A stretch of DNA of 64,000 nt from Chloroflexota bacterium (GTDB lineage Bacteria > Chloroflexota > Anaerolineae > Anaerolineales > UBA4823). This document shows, piece after piece, positions 53,992 to 63,148 of this stretch; within the stretch, counting starts at the first letter, position 1, and the number at the start of each line of letters is the position of its first letter. Below the pieces are notes generated by a model. The model was not told the DNA's origin. It was given only the letters and a program-made list of their open reading frames with translations, and made no database searches. Both the position numbers and the translations under genes were made by a program. The stretch covers positions 16,070 through 80,069 of the forward strand of contig JAJUJL010000019.1 in the NCBI GenBank assembly GCA_029265355.1. The letters run 5' to 3'.

Positions 53992-54732
53992 TCACGCTTC
54001 TCCTTCCTCTTTGAGCTCGTTCGCCGCCAGGCCGCCATCTTTGCGCACGCGCCACAGGTGCAAAGAGATCAGCAGCGCCATGGCCGCTGGGATGAGCATG
54101 ATGTGCAGGGCATAGAAGCGGGTCAGAGCTTCCTGCCCCACCTCGGGCCCGCCCAGCAGGAAAGCTTTGATGGTGGAACCCATGAGCGGCTCATAGGCTG
54201 CTACGCTGGTGCCCACGGTGATCGCCCAAAATGCCAGTTGGTCCCAGGGTAGCAAGTAACCGGTGAAGCTGGCGCCCAAGGTGAGGATGAGCAGTACCAC
54301 GCCCACCACCCAATTGAACTCTCTGGGCGGCTTGTAGGCGCCGGTATAGAAAACCCGCGCCATGTGCAACACGACCACGATCACCATCAGGTGCGCTCCC
54401 CAGCGGTGCATGTTGCGCAGCAGTTGACCGAAGGGCACCTGGGTTTGCAAAGTGACGATGTAGCCGTAGGCGCGTTCCACGGTCGGAACATAATTGAACA
54501 TCAGCAACAGCCCAGTGATGGAGAGCTCCAGGAAGGCGATCACCGAGATCACGCCCAGTCCCAGGCTGTAGGTGGCTTTCAGGCTGTTGCGGTTGACCTT
54601 CACCGGATGGAGGTGAAAAAAGATGTTGGTGGTCATCACCAGCGAACGATCCAGCGGGTTGTCCGGCCAGCCATGGCGGAAAAACGAGCGCCAGACACGG
54701 GAGCGGGTGATGTATTCGACCAATCTCGACAT
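53992..54732 (-). CDS. Cytochrome b6-like diheme subunit
   Basis: 246 residues with four main TM helices. Heme ligands are H109 and H123 in the second helix, and H210 and H225 in the fourth. The second pair has 14 residues between, the b6-type spacing; bc1-type has 13. Other landmarks are [34 protein letters not shown] and [19 protein letters not shown]. It carries the low- and high-potential hemes of quinol oxidation. The ATG at 54732 has GAGGAG upstream. It is second gene of the operon, 50 bases after the iron-sulfur flavoprotein gene. Confidence 0.94.
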   Translation of the reverse strand: MSRLVEYITRSRVWRSFFRHGWPDNPLDRSLVMTTNIFFHLHPVKVNRNSLKATYSLGLGVISVIAFLELSITGLLLMFNYVPTVERAYGYIVTLQTQVPFGQLLRNMHRWGAHLMVIVVVLHMARVFYTGAYKPPREFNWVVGVVLLILTLGASFTGYLLPWDQLAFWAITVGTSVAAYEPLMGSTIKAFLLGGPEVGQEALTRFYALHIMLIPAAMALLISLHLWRVRKDGGLAANELKEEGEA

Positions 54733-54782
54733 AGTTGCTCTCTCCTCGCAATCAAATCCCTGCGCGGTTGTTGCGACGCAGG

Positions 54783-56831
54783 TCAATCGGCGTATGACAG
54801 ATGCTCTTCGAAGCGAAAGGCTTCCATCGTGATCGCGCCGGTTGGACAACGTTTGGCGCACAAGGCGCAGCGGGTGCAGGCTTCATCGTCCTTGAGCATG
54901 GCTGCCACGCTGGGCACTTCTTCTGCTGCCCAGGCTGAGATGGGCGCGCCGAGCTGGGCTTCGACAATCGCCTCCAGGGTAGCGTCGCCAACCAGTTCAT
55001 CCACGCGCACGATCTTCAAGCAGTCCCAGGGGCAGACATCCACACAGCCATTGCACAGGATGCACTTGGTGCCATCGAATATGGTGTTGACGCTGCATTC
55101 CAGGCAGCGGCTGCCCTGCTCGGCGGCTTCCTCCACCGAATAGCCCAACTCGATCACGGAGATACCTGTGCGGCGGTCCACCGGCAAGTTCGGCACCTTG
55201 CTGCGCGGCTTCTTGGTCCAATCCGGGAACATGGTGTGGCCGGGCAGGTCGGTCCATTCCGTGGAAACTTCGGTCACCAGCCGCCGCCCCTGGATATGCG
55301 CTTCCATACCCAGGGCAGCGATGTGCCCATCACGCACCGCGCTGATGATCAGGCGCGGGCCGAAAGCCACGTCGCCGCCGGCAAATATGCCTCGCGCAGA
55401 GGTCTCGCAGGTGTCCGGGTCGACATGCACCAGGCCGCGCGGCGAAATCACGATATCATCGGCGCCGCCCAGCACCTCCAGGTTAGCGCGCTGCCCGATG
55501 GCAAGGATCAACGTATCGCACTCCATAACACGCTCACTGCCCGGTTTGAATTTCGGGTTGAAGCGGCGGTGCTCATCAAAGACTGACTCAACATCGATCA
55601 CCTCCAACCCCGCGACCCTGCCATTTTTCCCAATGACGCGGTTTGGCCCGACTCGGGGATGGATAACGATACCCTCTTCGAGGGCCTCTTCGATCTCGAA
55701 GCGAGAGGCGGGCATTTCTGACCAGTCTTCGAGGGCGATCATCTGCACGTTGGCCACGCCCAGGCGCAGAGCCGTGCGGGCCACATCCAGGGCAGATTTG
55801 ACCGCTTCAGAGGCTTCCTCGCTGCGCGCCTCTTCATCTTGTAAGGCCTGTTGCTGTTCTGCGGTCGCCTGTCCCAGGCGCAAGGCCGTGCGGGCAGCAT
55901 CCATCGCCACATCGCCGCCGCCCACCACCAGCACCCGCCGGCCCAACTCGACCTTGTAGCCCAGGTTGTAGTTGAGCAGCAGGTCAACGGCAGTGATCAC
56001 CCCATCCAGGTCGGCGCCTTCGATGTTCAGCTTGCGCCCTTCCATCAAACCAATCCCCAGGTAGACAGCATCGAAATCACGGCGCAGGTCGGAAAGCGTG
56101 ATGTCTCTCCCGATCGGGGTATCGAAATGGATCTTGACGCCCATGTTCAAGATCGAGTTGATCTCCGCATCCATCGCTTCCTGGTCGATGCGATAGACGG
56201 GCACACCATAGCGCATCATACCGCCGGTCTTGGGGCCGGCCTCGAACAGCTCGACCTGGTGACCCAGCAATGCCATGTCGTGGGCCACCGTCAGGCCAGA
56301 TGGGCCAGCGCCAATGATGGCCACCCTGCCGCGCTTGCGTCCTGGCGTGGCGGCGAGTTGCTCCAGCTTCTGGCGCGACCAGCGCACCTGCGAGTAACTC
56401 ACCTGCGGCCCTTCACCGGGGTAGACCGGCTCGGGTTTGGGAAGCAAGTTATCCATCACGAACACGTCTTCCAGCGGGATCACCTGTTCATCACCGGGGC
56501 GCCCTGCGCCGGGAAGCCGGAGACCGGCTTCTGGACCATAGCGCTCAGTCAGTACGCGCTTGAGCGGGCGTATCGCGACCGGTTCGTAATCCGGTCCGAT
56601 TGCGCCGCGGCGGCAGGCAGTTTCGCAGGGCGCGCCGCAAATACGTCCGCACACGGTGGAGAGGGGATTCGGATCGTGGGAGATCTCAAAGCCAAGCTCG
56701 AGCTGGCCGCGTGCGATTGCCGTCACATAGCCACGCGAATCGGTGTACACCGGACAGGCCTGCTGGCATTTCACCATGGCGCGCCAATAATTGGTATCGG
56801 CGATCGAAACGCGATATGTGCGTTTTGTCAT
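54783..56831 (-). CDS. GltD-like FAD/NAD(P) oxidoreductase with N- and C-terminal iron-sulfur regions
   Basis: 682 residues, first gene of the bc operon. The N-terminal Cys region (C22, C26, C61, C65, C69, C73) is like that of glutamate synthase small subunit. FAD site GAGPSG is at 174-179 and the NAD(P) site GGGDVAMD at 304-311. A further FAD motif is FAGGDVAFG. Two ferredoxin-type [4Fe-4S] sites end the protein: [15 protein letters not shown] (590-604) and [16 protein letters not shown] (652-667). An unusual 38-residue insertion repeats ARTALRLG (313-320 and 351-358). AGGAGG precedes the ATG. It probably exchanges electrons between NAD(P)H, ferredoxin-like carriers and the bc complex; this role is inferred from operon position. 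Confidence 0.88.
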   Translation of the reverse strand: MTKRTYRVSIADTNYWRAMVKCQQACPVYTDSRGYVTAIARGQLELGFEISHDPNPLSTVCGRICGAPCETACRRGAIGPDYEPVAIRPLKRVLTERYGPEAGLRLPGAGRPGDEQVIPLEDVFVMDNLLPKPEPVYPGEGPQVSYSQVRWSRQKLEQLAATPGRKRGRVAIIGAGPSGLTVAHDMALLGHQVELFEAGPKTGGMMRYGVPVYRIDQEAMDAEINSILNMGVKIHFDTPIGRDITLSDLRRDFDAVYLGIGLMEGRKLNIEGADLDGVITAVDLLLNYNLGYKVELGRRVLVVGGGDVAMDAARTALRLGQATAEQQQALQDEEARSEEASEAVKSALDVARTALRLGVANVQMIALEDWSEMPASRFEIEEALEEGIVIHPRVGPNRVIGKNGRVAGLEVIDVESVFDEHRRFNPKFKPGSERVMECDTLILAIGQRANLEVLGGADDIVISPRGLVHVDPDTCETSARGIFAGGDVAFGPRLIISAVRDGHIAALGMEAHIQGRRLVTEVSTEWTDLPGHTMFPDWTKKPRSKVPNLPVDRRTGISVIELGYSVEEAAEQGSRCLECSVNTIFDGTKCILCNGCVDVCPWDCLKIVRVDELVGDATLEAIVEAQLGAPISAWAAEEVPSVAAMLKDDEACTRCALCAKRCPTGAITMEAFRFEEHLSYAD

Positions 56832-56954
56832 GCATACCTCCTGCGATAAATGATCGTTTTCTGGCGGCAACTCTCCCAAATGGCTGGTGTGTTAAAATTG
56901 GCTGCCGGGGGAGGTCTTTACAACATTGACGACTGAAAGCGAGTGTGTGTTTCA

Positions 56955-57395
56955 ATGAACAGCGGTCATCAGCTCAGGATTGCCTTGATCTTAATCGCGC
57001 TGCTCCTGCTGACCAGCGCCTTCACAACGCGCTCACGGAAGGGCGAACTGGCCCCAGACGCCGCGCCTGATGCCGTTCCCGACCTGGCAGGGCATTACGC
57101 GGTGAACGGCTTCGACCCACTGGGCACCAAGTACGGCGGCTCCCTGGTGATCGAGCCAGGGGAAGCACCCGGCGACTACGAACTGCAATGGATCATCACG
57201 GGTAGCATTCAGGAAGGCCGCGGTCGCCTGGAAGGCAACCAGCTTCGGGTGGAGTGGCGCAGCGTGCCAGGTTTCAAAGAGCTCTCCCAGGGCCAGGCCG
57301 TTTATACCGTAACGGTGAGAGGCGAGCTATACGGCCTGCGCACGGTGGAAGGCTACGAGAAAGCGGGGAGCGAGCAAGCCTTCCCCAACCCGTGA
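56955..57395 (+). CDS. Exported small protein, function unknown
   Basis: 146 residues. A hydrophobic N-terminal segment (about 7-22, LRIALILIALLLLTSAF) is followed by an Ala/Pro/Asp linker and a beta-rich domain of about 100 residues (GHYAVNGFDPLGTKYGGSLVIEPGEAPGDYELQWIITGSIQEGRGRL). It is not recognised as a named family, though the pattern resembles lipocalin-like or META-like secreted domains. The start at 56955 has no clear ribosome-binding site. It is divergent from the bc operon across 123 bases and converges with a cytochrome c gene at a strong terminator. Confidence 0.65.
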   Translation: MNSGHQLRIALILIALLLLTSAFTTRSRKGELAPDAAPDAVPDLAGHYAVNGFDPLGTKYGGSLVIEPGEAPGDYELQWIITGSIQEGRGRLEGNQLRVEWRSVPGFKELSQGQAVYTVTVRGELYGLRTVEGYEKAGSEQAFPNP

Positions 57396-57424
57396 GCCAA
57401 GCAATTCGACTGGAAAGGTTCACG

Positions 57425-57455
57425 CCGGCCTCGGGCTGAAACGACCCGAGGCCGG
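57425..57455. terminator. Bidirectional terminator
   Basis: CCGGCCTCGGG and CCCGAGGCCGG form a perfect 11-bp stem around a 9-base loop between convergent genes. The flanks are only weakly T-rich. Confidence 0.7.
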
Positions 57456-57480
57456 TTCGGTGTTCTGCGAAATTTACGGG

Positions 57481-57888
57481 CTACTTAAGCGTCATCAGGA
57501 AGGCCACCAACTGGTCCACCTGCTCGCTGCTCAGCTCTGTACCCCAAACCTGGGGCATGGTGCCCGCCGGGAAGCCTTCAGCCAGGTGCGCATCCGGCTC
57601 CAGGATCGATTGCTTGAGAAATTCCTCAGCCGACAGGCCCGAAACCGCTGAGCCAGCGCGGCTGCCGATGCCGGCCAGCGATGGCCCAACGATGACCTTC
57701 CCCGCTTCCAACGAATGGCAGGTCTTGCAGCCAGGCTGAGCGCCGATAATGTCCTGCTCGAAGAGCGCCTTTCCGGCTTCCGCTGCTGCATCGCTCTCCC
57801 CACCGCCTCCACCACCCCCACAGGCTGCCAGCAGCAGCGAAGACAGGGCGATCACAAGAATGAATACTAGGGCTTTCTTCTTCAACAT
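57481..57888 (-). CDS. Monoheme cytochrome c lipoprotein
   Basis: 135 residues. A signal peptide with lipobox LLAAC (about residue 22) is followed by a Gly run, and one class I cytochrome c domain with CKTCH (about 54-58). A likely axial Met is in GTMPQVWG. The family tail LSSEQVDQLVAFLMTLK is intact. It is a membrane-lipid-anchored electron carrier, plausibly taking electrons from the triheme cytochrome of the bc complex and passing them to an oxidase or peroxidase. AAAGGAG lies before the ATG. It resembles the next cytochrome, pointing to a duplication. Confidence 0.9.
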   Translation of the reverse strand: MLKKKALVFILVIALSSLLLAACGGGGGGGESDAAAEAGKALFEQDIIGAQPGCKTCHSLEAGKVIVGPSLAGIGSRAGSAVSGLSAEEFLKQSILEPDAHLAEGFPAGTMPQVWGTELSSEQVDQLVAFLMTLK

Positions 57889-57973
57889 AACATGCTCCTT
57901 TCATTTTTTATGATCGTTTGGTTGATCTTTTTTATCCAGATTGTCCTGGTAATCACAAACGATTGTCTTAAGT

Positions 57974-58438
57974 CTACTTCAAGCTAAGTAGAAAAGCAAC
58001 CAAATCATCCAACTGGTGGGCGGTCAGCGCCTCACCCAGACCGGGCACCATTTGACCGGCCGGAAAACCGGGAACGATATAAGCATCCGGCTCCAGAATG
58101 GATTGGCGGATGTACTGCTCCGCGCTCAAGCCCGACACCCTGTGCGCAGCTCGCTCGGCGAGCCCAGCAAAGGAAGGTCCCACCAAGACCACATCCGGTT
58201 CTAGCGAATGGCAGATGCGGCAACCGGCATTGGTGCCCAACGAGGCCTCAAAATACAACTTCTCGCCTTCCAACGGATCGCCGCCGATGTGGGTATCCGT
58301 GTAATCCAGCAGCAGCACCTGGTCTTCCTGCAAATGAACCTCTCCTTCATGCAGCACGACCGGTTCGCGCTGTGCAGGGCGATCCAGCACGGACACCTGC
58401 AGGCTGAGGACTCCAACGGGCAGTGCCAGCGCTGGCAT
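57974..58438 (-). CDS. Monoheme cytochrome c, start uncertain
   Basis: 154 residues as annotated from the ATG at 58438. The class I domain has CRICH (about 73-77) and axial Met region AGQMVPGLG, and is a close paralogue of the cytochrome at 57481. The N-terminus has a hydrophobic stretch (ALALPVGVLSLQVSVL) but no basic start. Reading upstream in frame gives KNWRSF directly after the TAG of the FlpD-like gene, a better signal start but with no initiation codon. So either the true start is lost or this was once joined to the upstream frame. No ribosome-binding site is evident. Confidence 0.72.
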   Translation of the reverse strand: MPALALPVGVLSLQVSVLDRPAQREPVVLHEGEVHLQEDQVLLLDYTDTHIGGDPLEGEKLYFEASLGTNAGCRICHSLEPDVVLVGPSFAGLAERAAHRVSGLSAEQYIRQSILEPDAYIVPGFPAGQMVPGLGEALTAHQLDDLVAFLLSLK

Positions 58439-58456
58439 GAAACTACGCCAATTCTT

Positions 58457-58879
58457 CTAGGAGAAAGCCAGCGAGTCGGCGCTGGCTACCGATTGACGGC
58501 GATCAGGGCTGACCGCCGATAGAAAGCGGTTGGGCGCTACCCAGTCGGAGGAAATCGCTGCCGCCTCGAACTCGCGCCGCAACCTGGGTAGCCGCTGGCG
58601 TTCCAGGCGCTGCTGCATCCACGTATTCCCCTCGCGATTGGCGCAGTCTTCCGGTGGGCAGCCAAAGATTTGAACCTGGCTTGCGCCGGCCTTGAGCGCT
58701 TCCCCCAGCAAGTCTGGATGCGCCATGCCCACGCAGGTCAGGGGGATCACGCGCACAAGTAAGCCTTTATCATCACGGGCTGTTTCAACCTCGCCGGGGG
58801 ACAGGTATCGTCGGGCGCCCTGGAAAGCATGCCGCTCGCAGGTGAAGATGATTTTGACCGGTTTTTCCGCCCACTGCAC
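58457..58879 (-). CDS. FlpD/MvhD-like iron-sulfur domain protein (possible fragment)
   Basis: 140 residues from a GTG. The pattern KIIFTCERHAF, VRVIPLTCVGMAHPDLLGEALKAGASQVQIFGCPPEDC and GNTWMQQRLERQR follows the FlpD/MvhD family (hydrogenase delta subunit, a small [2Fe-2S] carrier between heterodisulfide-reductase-like flavoproteins and partners). The first Cys pair is only partly kept (TCERHAF against a usual CxxC). It is in frame with the next cytochrome gene across a single TAG. Just upstream lies a decayed sensor gene, so this gene may itself be degenerating. The neighbouring GltD-like flavoprotein would be a logical partner. Confidence 0.6.
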   Translation of the reverse strand: MQWAEKPVKIIFTCERHAFQGARRYLSPGEVETARDDKGLLVRVIPLTCVGMAHPDLLGEALKAGASQVQIFGCPPEDCANREGNTWMQQRLERQRLPRLRREFEAAAISSDWVAPNRFLSAVSPDRRQSVASADSLAFS

Positions 58880-58915
58880 CTGAGCCAGGGTATGCTGCTA
58901 CAACGCTTCAGCGAA

Positions 58916-59629
58916 GACAGCCCTACCTGGTTAGCCAGGGGCTGCAGACCATCGAACGACGGGCAGTCCTGGGTAGCTTGTGCATGCAGCGTGCTGTAGA
59001 TGCGACAGCGCTCCGCTGGAATGCCCTGGTCGATGCGTTGCCGCAAAGCGCTCAAATATTCCTGGCTCAGCCCCCAGGCCATATCCAGGTTGAGGCGGTC
59101 TTGCTCGTCATTGAAGGTGACCACGGTTGAGGCGCGCGCATTTGCCAGCCTGAGCGGCGCCTGGGAAGCCAGCTCCAGCGCCTCCTGCAGGTGGTCCACG
59201 CTCGCTAGGCGCTGACCCAATTCGTGCAAGGTGAGCAGTTATTGGTGGTTGCTTTCCAGCTCAGCATAAGCCGCACGCAAGCGAGCTTCTGCTTCAGCGC
59301 TGCGCTGCACCGATTCGCCGGCCAGCGTCATGCCGGTCCAAATCAGCCCCCACCAGGCTATACAACAACAGGCTCAAAATCAGGCTACGGTCGGGAATAC
59401 TTTCACCAGAGAGCAGATACACGGCTGCCTGGTGTATGGAGGCCAGCAGAACAGCCGTCGGAAGAGCGGCCCAACGCATGCTGCGCAGCCGAACTTGAAG
59501 CGGCGCGGCTTGAAACCCCTCGATCCACGCCTGGAATTTGCCGGGCAGCACCATGGGCCATGTGATGAGCGTCATGGCGTGGGCGGAGGCCATCTGCAAT
59601 TTGTTGCTATTTCCCAGGTGCTCAGGCAT
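58916..59629 (-). pseudogene. Decayed two-TM GAF-domain sensor (histidine kinase-like) remnant
   Basis: Reading from about 59629 on the minus strand gives two TM helices (RWAALPTAVLLASIHQAAVYLL and ILSLLLYSLV). After a frameshift near 59355 the second helix and linker continue (WWGLIWTGMTLAGESVQRSAEAEARLRAAYAELESNHQ). A TAA near 59240 interrupts the same frame, which resumes as LLTLHELGQRLASVDHLQEALELAS and a GAF-like domain to PLANQVGLSS near 58916. The kinase part is missing. One frameshift, one nonsense codon (CAA to TAA would explain it) and a 3' truncation make this a pseudogene. Confidence 0.72.
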
Positions 59630-59856
59630 AATGTCCCAGCAAGAGAGGCCAAGTCTGCGAACAGTGAGTAAATATACCCCATTTCCAATCGCCAGATATT
59701 TCGGAGACGGCGTTCTCGGAAATGCACACTCGCAGTGGCGTATTCGTGGGGATAAAAAATATACCGCACGCCGTGGGCTACGCACAAGGATATCTTCCTG
59801 GGCGCCAACCCGCAGGATGGGTCAGCGAAGGGCCCCTCAGAATGATCTTTAAACAA

Positions 59857-59892
59857 AGGAGCAATTGCGATCAAATAATCGCAATTGCTCCT
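59857..59892 (-). terminator. Rho-independent terminator of the rplJ-rplL transcript
   Basis: AGGAGCAATTGCGA and TCGCAATTGCTCCT are perfect 14-base complements around an 8-base loop, 27 bases past the rplL stop. On the minus strand TTGTTTAAAG follows. Confidence 0.85.
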
Positions 59893-59918
59893 CTATTATG
59901 CGCAAGCTTGAGGAATTA

Positions 59919-60296
59919 TCAGGCGAGCTCGATGACTGCGCCGGCTGCTTCCAGCTTGGACTTGGCGTCGTTGGCCACTTCCTTGCTTACCGCTTCCAAA
60001 ACCTTGCCGCCAGCGGTCTCTGCCAGATCCTTGGCCTCTTTCAGGCCCAGGCTGGTGAGCTGGCGAATGGTCTTGATCACCTCGATCTTCTTGGGACCGG
60101 CATCTTTGATGATCACATCGAACTCGGTCTTCTCTTCGACGGGCTCAGCAGCCACGGCGGTGGGGGCTGCGGCGGCGACTGCAACCGGGGCAGCCGCAGA
60201 GACGCCCCAGGCCTCTTCCAGTTTCTTGACGAGTTCAGCAGCTTCGAGAACGGTGAGCTTGCCCAGCTCTTCCACAAGTTTATTCAAGTCAGCCAT
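59919..60296 (-). CDS. rplL: Ribosomal protein L7/L12
   Basis: 125 residues, standard length. The N-terminal dimerisation helices ([26 protein letters not shown]) are followed by an Ala/Val-rich hinge (about 33-50) and the C-terminal factor-binding domain ([36 protein letters not shown]). It forms the flexible stalk of the large subunit that recruits translation factors. A ribosome-binding site AAGGAG precedes the ATG. It follows rplJ by 87 bases, as in most bacteria, and ends at a strong terminator. Confidence 0.98.
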   Translation of the reverse strand: MADLNKLVEELGKLTVLEAAELVKKLEEAWGVSAAAPVAVAAAAPTAVAAEPVEEKTEFDVIIKDAGPKKIEVIKTIRQLTSLGLKEAKDLAETAGGKVLEAVSKEVANDAKSKLEAAGAVIELA

Positions 60297-60383
60297 TTCA
60301 ATACTCCTTCTTATGTCTTACAAATGAAATCAGGTTGATTAACCTTGCCAGGTTCTAACAAAAACACACATTCACTTCACCGA

Positions 60384-60932
60384 TCAGGCAGCTACAGGAG
60401 CTACCTCCTCGGCTTTGTCGCGATCGGCATACGCCTGGAGCACTGCTGCCAGGGAGCGGGCCGGCTCAGCAAGGGTGCGGACCAGCTTGCTGGCTGGCGC
60501 CAGGATGGTACCCAGGAGCTGGGCGCGCATGACGGGCAGCGGCGGCAAATCAGCCAGGGCTTTTACCTGCTCTGCGGTCATCAGATCGGGGCCCAGGTAA
60601 CCGCCTTTGATTTTCAAAAGATCCGATGTACGCGCATACTCCGAGACCACTTTCGCTGTAGCGGGGGCGTCAGTAAAGGCAAAGGTTACCGCTGTGCTGC
60701 CCTCAAACATTTGGTCAGCCACCGGGTAGTTGGCTTGCTTTAATGCCAGCCTGCCGAGGGTGTTCTTGACAATGTGGAATTCTCCACCCACCTCACGCAC
60801 CTTCGCCCGCAGCTCATCGAGCTGCTTCACCGTCAAACCCGTGTATTCGGTGACGATCAGGGCGCGGCTGCGCTGGATCCACTCGCCGTATTCTGCCACG
60901 ACATCTTGCTTGCGTTGACGCGAGATAGCCAA
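60384..60932 (-). CDS. rplJ: Ribosomal protein L10
   Basis: 182 residues. The start MAISRQRKQDVVAEYGEWIQRSRALIVTEYTGLTVKQLDELR and the segment FHIVKNTLGRLAL are characteristic of L10. The C-terminal Ala-rich helix anchors L7/L12 dimers. It is an RNA-binding stalk-base protein and normally represses its own operon by binding the leader. A matching leader with a hairpin lies upstream at 60945-61149. AAAGGAGG is just before the ATG. Neighbours are rplA upstream and rplL downstream. Confidence 0.98.
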   Translation of the reverse strand: MAISRQRKQDVVAEYGEWIQRSRALIVTEYTGLTVKQLDELRAKVREVGGEFHIVKNTLGRLALKQANYPVADQMFEGSTAVTFAFTDAPATAKVVSEYARTSDLLKIKGGYLGPDLMTAEQVKALADLPPLPVMRAQLLGTILAPASKLVRTLAEPARSLAAVLQAYADRDKAEEVAPVAA

Positions 60933-60944
60933 AGTATTTCACCT

Positions 60945-61149
60945 CCTTTCAAAATAAAAGTCTTTGCCTCGCCGATGGCCGGGCAAAGACTTTCCAGACG
61001 AAATTCGGAACTCTTGCGAGTGCAAGAGAAAATGTCCTGAAAAGTCCTCACCTCGGCAGGAAATTAAGCCCGCGTAACGGGCGCCTGCTGTCTCAGGCGA
61101 AGCCTTCGCTTCAAAGGGCAGTTCTTTCTACCCTGCGAACTCCTTGTTG
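60945..61149 (-). ncRNA. Ribosomal protein L10 leader with attenuator hairpin
   Basis: The 205 bases between rplA and rplJ hold several stems. The strongest is AAAGTCTTTGCC (60957-60968) with GGCAAAGACTTT (60982-60993), a perfect 12-bp stem followed on the minus strand by T-rich TATTTTG: an intrinsic terminator just before the rplJ ribosome-binding site. Upstream, CCCGCGTAACGGG-type and AGGCGAAGCCTTCGCTT-type stems resemble the L10-binding region. Position and architecture fit the L10 autoregulatory leader. Confidence 0.7.
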
Positions 61150-61869
61150 CTACTCGCGGACTTCCATAGATTGGGCCATCACCGGGTCAATTTTGATCCC
61201 CGGGCCCATCGTGGTCGTCACAGTAATGCGCTTTAAATAAGTGCCTTTGGCAGCCGCCGGGCGCGCTTTCTTCACCGCTTCCATCAATGCTGCCAGGTTA
61301 TCGTACAACTTTTCTGCGGTGAACGATACCTTTCCAATCGGTACATGCAGATTGGAAGTCTTATCGACGCGAAATTCCACCCGCCCGGCTTTGGCCTCGT
61401 TGATCACGCGCGGCAAATCATCCGCCGGGACAACTGTGCCAGCTTTGGGGTTGGGCATCAGGCCGCGCGGACCAAGGATGCGCCCCAAGCGACCAACCTT
61501 GCTCATCATATCCGGCGTGGCGATCGCCACATCGAATTCGGTCCAGCCAGCCTGGATGCGTCCCAGGGTTTCGTCATCGTCGGCGACCACATCTGCGCCG
61601 GCTTCCCGCGCCAGGTTTGCGCCTTCGCCCTGGGCAAAAACCAACACACGCACCGTCTTGCCAAGCCCATGGGGCAGTACAACCACATCACGCACCTGTT
61701 GGTCGGCATGGCGTGGGTCGACGCCCAGGCGCATGTGCACCTCCACCGTTGCATCGAATTTAGTGGTGGAGGTCTCTTTTGCCAGTTTCAACGCATCTGC
61801 TGGCGGCATGGAAATGCTCTGATCCACTTTTGCCGCTGCAGCCAAATATTTCTTTCCGTGTTTTGCCAT
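61150..61869 (-). CDS. rplA: Ribosomal protein L1
   Basis: 239 residues. Key segments are [24 protein letters not shown], the RNA-binding [14 protein letters not shown], and [21 protein letters not shown], the L1 signature. It forms the L1 stalk that moves deacylated tRNA from the E site, and in many bacteria it represses the rplK-rplA mRNA. Two consecutive ATG codons occur at 61872 and 61869; the second is better spaced from GGAG. It follows rplK by 50 bases. Confidence 0.98.
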   Translation of the reverse strand: MAKHGKKYLAAAAKVDQSISMPPADALKLAKETSTTKFDATVEVHMRLGVDPRHADQQVRDVVVLPHGLGKTVRVLVFAQGEGANLAREAGADVVADDDETLGRIQAGWTEFDVAIATPDMMSKVGRLGRILGPRGLMPNPKAGTVVPADDLPRVINEAKAGRVEFRVDKTSNLHVPIGKVSFTAEKLYDNLAALMEAVKKARPAAAKGTYLKRITVTTTMGPGIKIDPVMAQSMEVRE

Positions 61870-61919
61870 CATCTACTCCTCGGTGGTTCTAACGGGCTGG
61901 GCAGCCCTCCCACAGGATT

Positions 61920-62345
61920 CTAGTCAACGATCTGCAGACCCATGTTGCGAGCCGTGCCTTCAATCTGGCGCATAGCGCCTTCGATATCGATCGCGTTGAG
62001 GTCTTTCATCTTTAACTCAGCGATTTCCCGCACCTGCGCTCGTGTCACCTTGCCAACCTTCTCGCGGGGAGCGTTGGCAGAGCCTTTGTCCACCCCGGCC
62101 GCCTTTTTGAGCAGCACGGATGCTGGGGGGGTCTTCAAGACAAACGTGAAGGAGCCATCCGTGAAGATGCTGATCTCGGCAGGAATGATCTCGCCCATGC
62201 GGTTGGATGTGCGAGCATTGTATTCCTTACAAAAGGCCATCAGGTTGATCCCATGACCCGCCAGCGCTGGGCCAATGGGGGGCGCCGGATTCGCTTTACC
62301 GGCTGTGATTTGTAAACGCACTACAGTCTTTAGTTTTTTTGCCAC
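61920..62345 (-). CDS. rplK: Ribosomal protein L11
   Basis: 141 residues, the usual length. The N-terminal Pro-rich segment [34 protein letters not shown] binds the GTPase-associated center and thiopeptide antibiotics. The C-terminal domain shows [15 protein letters not shown] and [32 protein letters not shown]. It controls factor-dependent GTP hydrolysis and the stringent response through RelA. GGAG lies before the ATG. It follows nusG by 94 bases. Confidence 0.98.
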   Translation of the reverse strand: MAKKLKTVVRLQITAGKANPAPPIGPALAGHGINLMAFCKEYNARTSNRMGEIIPAEISIFTDGSFTFVLKTPPASVLLKKAAGVDKGSANAPREKVGKVTRAQVREIAELKMKDLNAIDIEGAMRQIEGTARNMGLQIVD

Positions 62346-62439
62346 GTGCTCATCTCCTTTGTGGTTTTAGCGGGTGTTGGCAGACACCCTCCCACGATAT
62401 CGCTTTCCGCTGCTTTGCAGGAAAAAGCGGTTCGCTCTG

Positions 62440-63102
62440 CTAGGCTTTCTCCACTTGCAAGAAATCCAATTCCACGGGCGTTTCTCGCCCAAAGAAATTG
62501 ACCATTACCCGCACCTTGGCGCGCTCCATATCAATTTCCGAGACCGTGCCTCGAAAGTCATTGAATGGTCCATCGACAATGCGGACACGCTCGCCGGGCT
62601 TGAAGGTCACCTTGATACGCGGCGCTTCTGCCTCCATGCGGCGGATGATCTGCGCCACTTCCTCAGGGCGCAGCGGCGTGGGCTGATTGCCCATGCCGAC
62701 AAAACCTGTCACCCCGGGGGTGTTGCGCACGACATACCAGGATTCTTCGGTCAAAATCATGTTTACCAGGATATAACCCGGAAACACACGGCGTTCAACA
62801 GTGCGACGCTTACCTTCTTTGACCTCGATTTCCTCTTCTGTGGGAACCACGACATCGAAGATCTTGTCTTTCATGCCCATGGTCTCGATGCGCTGCTCCA
62901 GGTTATGGCGCACTTTATTCTCATAGCCGGAATAGCAATGCACCACATACCAGTTGCGCCCATCGACGCTTTCTGGCATCTCTTCGGGAGAACCGAACTC
63001 TAACTCGTCCGCAGCAGTTAATTCTGCTGAAGAAGCGCCCGTTGATTCTTCAACGATTTCTTCTTTTTCGGAACGATCTTCCTGGTCGTACAAGTTTTCC
63101 AT
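62440..63102 (-). CDS. nusG: Transcription elongation/antitermination factor NusG
   Basis: 220 residues. A Glu/Ser/Ala-rich acidic N-terminal extension of about 45 residues precedes the NGN domain (NWYVVHCYSGYENKVRHNLEQRIETMGM ... RRVFPGYILVNMILTEESWYVVRNTPGVTGFVG). The KOW domain follows (FKPGERVRIVDGPFNDFRGTVSEID). It binds the RNA polymerase clamp and couples it with Rho or the ribosome. The acidic extension is longer than in most NusG and occurs in some Chloroflexota and Actinobacteria. The ATG at 63102 is preferred over an upstream in-frame start at 63168 that would overlap secE. Confidence 0.97.
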   Translation of the reverse strand: MENLYDQEDRSEKEEIVEESTGASSAELTAADELEFGSPEEMPESVDGRNWYVVHCYSGYENKVRHNLEQRIETMGMKDKIFDVVVPTEEEIEVKEGKRRTVERRVFPGYILVNMILTEESWYVVRNTPGVTGFVGMGNQPTPLRPEEVAQIIRRMEAEAPRIKVTFKPGERVRIVDGPFNDFRGTVSEIDMERAKVRVMVNFFGRETPVELDFLQVEKA

Positions 63103-63148
63103 TCTTTCCAGGTTCCCAAAACTGAATACATCCCGCTTGAACCGGAGT

